From assembly GCA_002381155.1 (NCBI GenBank), contig DFQX01000056.1:1-13443 (forward strand): DNA of 13,443 nucleotides, in the 5' to 3' direction. Every line of letters starts with the position of its first letter. The first letter of the stretch is position 1. Source of the DNA: Flavobacteriaceae bacterium UBA3478. GTDB lineage: Bacteria; Bacteroidota; Bacteroidia; Flavobacteriales; Flavobacteriaceae. Below the pieces are notes generated by a model that was not told the DNA's origin, made no database searches, and saw only the letters and a program-made list of their open reading frames with translations. Below, one piece after another: positions 12,809 through 13,443 of this stretch. A program made the translations under genes and the position numbers.

Positions 12809-13443
12809 ATGTTTTCGAAGCTAACCACACATGAGGCCTTGTTTTTATTGAGTCAATTTTCAGGACTTTCACCTAAAAATCTACGAGATTTGATTTTGTT
12901 AAACGATGATAATCAAATGATTGTTGATTCTTTAATAAGGGGAAAGACAAAAAAATACTCATCGGTATATAAAATTAATCCCTTAGACAAAACAAAGTGT
13001 TTCAAGGCCCTTGAGATTTACAGAAAGCAAGAAGCAATAGGAGTAAGATCAATTTCCTTTCTCGACAAAGAATATCCTTTTAACCTAAATAAGATGAGTG
13101 ATGCTCCTGTTCTTATCTATCGAACAGGAGACGCTGGCGCATCTAATCGGCGACTACCGCTTCTTGCTATTGTTGGTACCCGAAAGATGACCGCTTATGG
13201 GAAAGCGCAAATAGATGAATTTTTTCAAATAGCACATGAACCTAATTTTGAGGTCATCAGCGGTTTGGCATATGGTATCGATAGTTATTCTCAAAGTGTT
13301 GCAAGCAATTCTGGATTCACGGTTCACAGTGTTTTAGCTCATGGTTTAGACCATACCTATCCTAAATCGCACATTACATTGCGTAAGGGATTAGAGCAAA
13401 AGGGGTTTACATTTTCAGAATACCCGATACAAAGTCCTGCTCA
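12809..13443 (+). CDS. dprA: DNA-processing protein DprA, N-terminal part
   Basis: DprA binds incoming single-stranded DNA during natural transformation and loads RecA. The frame from ATG 12809 stays open for 211 codons to the window edge, so the 3' end is missing. An N-terminal helical region (about 1-45, LLSQFSGLSPKNLRDLI) is followed by the Rossmann-like core: strand LLAIVGTRKMTAYGK (about 118-132), then VISGLAYGIDSY (about 149-160), VHSVLAHGLDHTYPKSH (about 172-188) and FTFSEYP (about 200-206). AHGL and YPKSH match the Bacteroidota form. The usual AH after GID is replaced by Tyr-Ser, a mild divergence. Transcribed away from the HU-CCDC81 gene. Confidence 0.92.
   Translation, partial: MFSKLTTHEALFLLSQFSGLSPKNLRDLILLNDDNQMIVDSLIRGKTKKYSSVYKINPLDKTKCFKALEIYRKQEAIGVRSISFLDKEYPFNLNKMSDAPVLIYRTGDAGASNRRLPLLAIVGTRKMTAYGKAQIDEFFQIAHEPNFEVISGLAYGIDSYSQSVASNSGFTVHSVLAHGLDHTYPKSHITLRKGLEQKGFTFSEYPIQSPA

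Noticed and set aside
1..13443. CRISPR array, insertion sequence, prophage, tRNA or defence island
   Set aside because: No spaced direct repeats, terminal inverted repeats with a transposase, integrase, or tRNA-like cloverleaf were seen; the genes are core functions with similar composition throughout.

Overview
The window comes from a Bacteroidota chromosome, most likely a Flavobacteriia/Cryomorphaceae-like member. The evidence is the split F-type ATP synthase operon (a, c, b, delta, alpha and gamma present; beta and epsilon absent), the His-rich periplasmic extension on subunit a, a TAnnTTTG-type promoter box, the near absence of Shine-Dalgarno sequences, and several Bacteroidota-specific families: a SprE/PorW-like TPR protein, DUF4292, a CCDC81-type HU protein and a flavobacterial-style DprA. 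Gene content is dense and mostly core. I see no mobile element, CRISPR array, tRNA or rRNA. No stretch longer than about 90 bases lacks a gene.

Layout: (1) 1-678 is the C-terminal part of a TPR protein resembling SprE/PorW of gliding motility and type IX secretion. (2) 679-6261 holds the ATP synthase genes in the order atpZ, an atpI-like gene, atpB, atpE, atpF, atpH, atpA, atpG, with a Bacteroidota-type promoter before atpB and a strong intercistronic hairpin between atpE and atpF. (3) 6308-11542 is a tightly packed same-strand block for cell-envelope work: an unrecognised small lipoprotein, a Wzx/MATE-like flippase, dUTPase, a sugar-phosphate nucleotidyltransferase, a DUF4292 lipoprotein and an EnvC-like murein hydrolase activator. 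(4) 11547-12720 on the minus strand is a two-gene unit of a membrane-anchored HU-CCDC81 protein and a YciA/BACH-type acyl-CoA thioesterase. (5) 12809-13443 is the start of dprA, divergent from the HU gene and cut by the window edge.

How it fits together: the first region ties a probable secretion/motility lipoprotein to the ATP synthase by abutting stop and start codons. The middle block joins envelope-polysaccharide export, sugar activation, an outer-membrane-type lipoprotein and septal peptidoglycan control to a housekeeping dUTPase. The last region pairs a membrane-tethered DNA-binding-type protein with the transformation protein DprA.

I looked for a previously undescribed system and did not find a clear one. 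The best leads are RNA or DNA structures (the atpE-atpF hairpin, and a GTAA-looped palindrome that buries a TTG start codon), the His-rich AtpB extension, the HU protein that lacks a SPOR domain, and the unrecognised lipoprotein after atpG.
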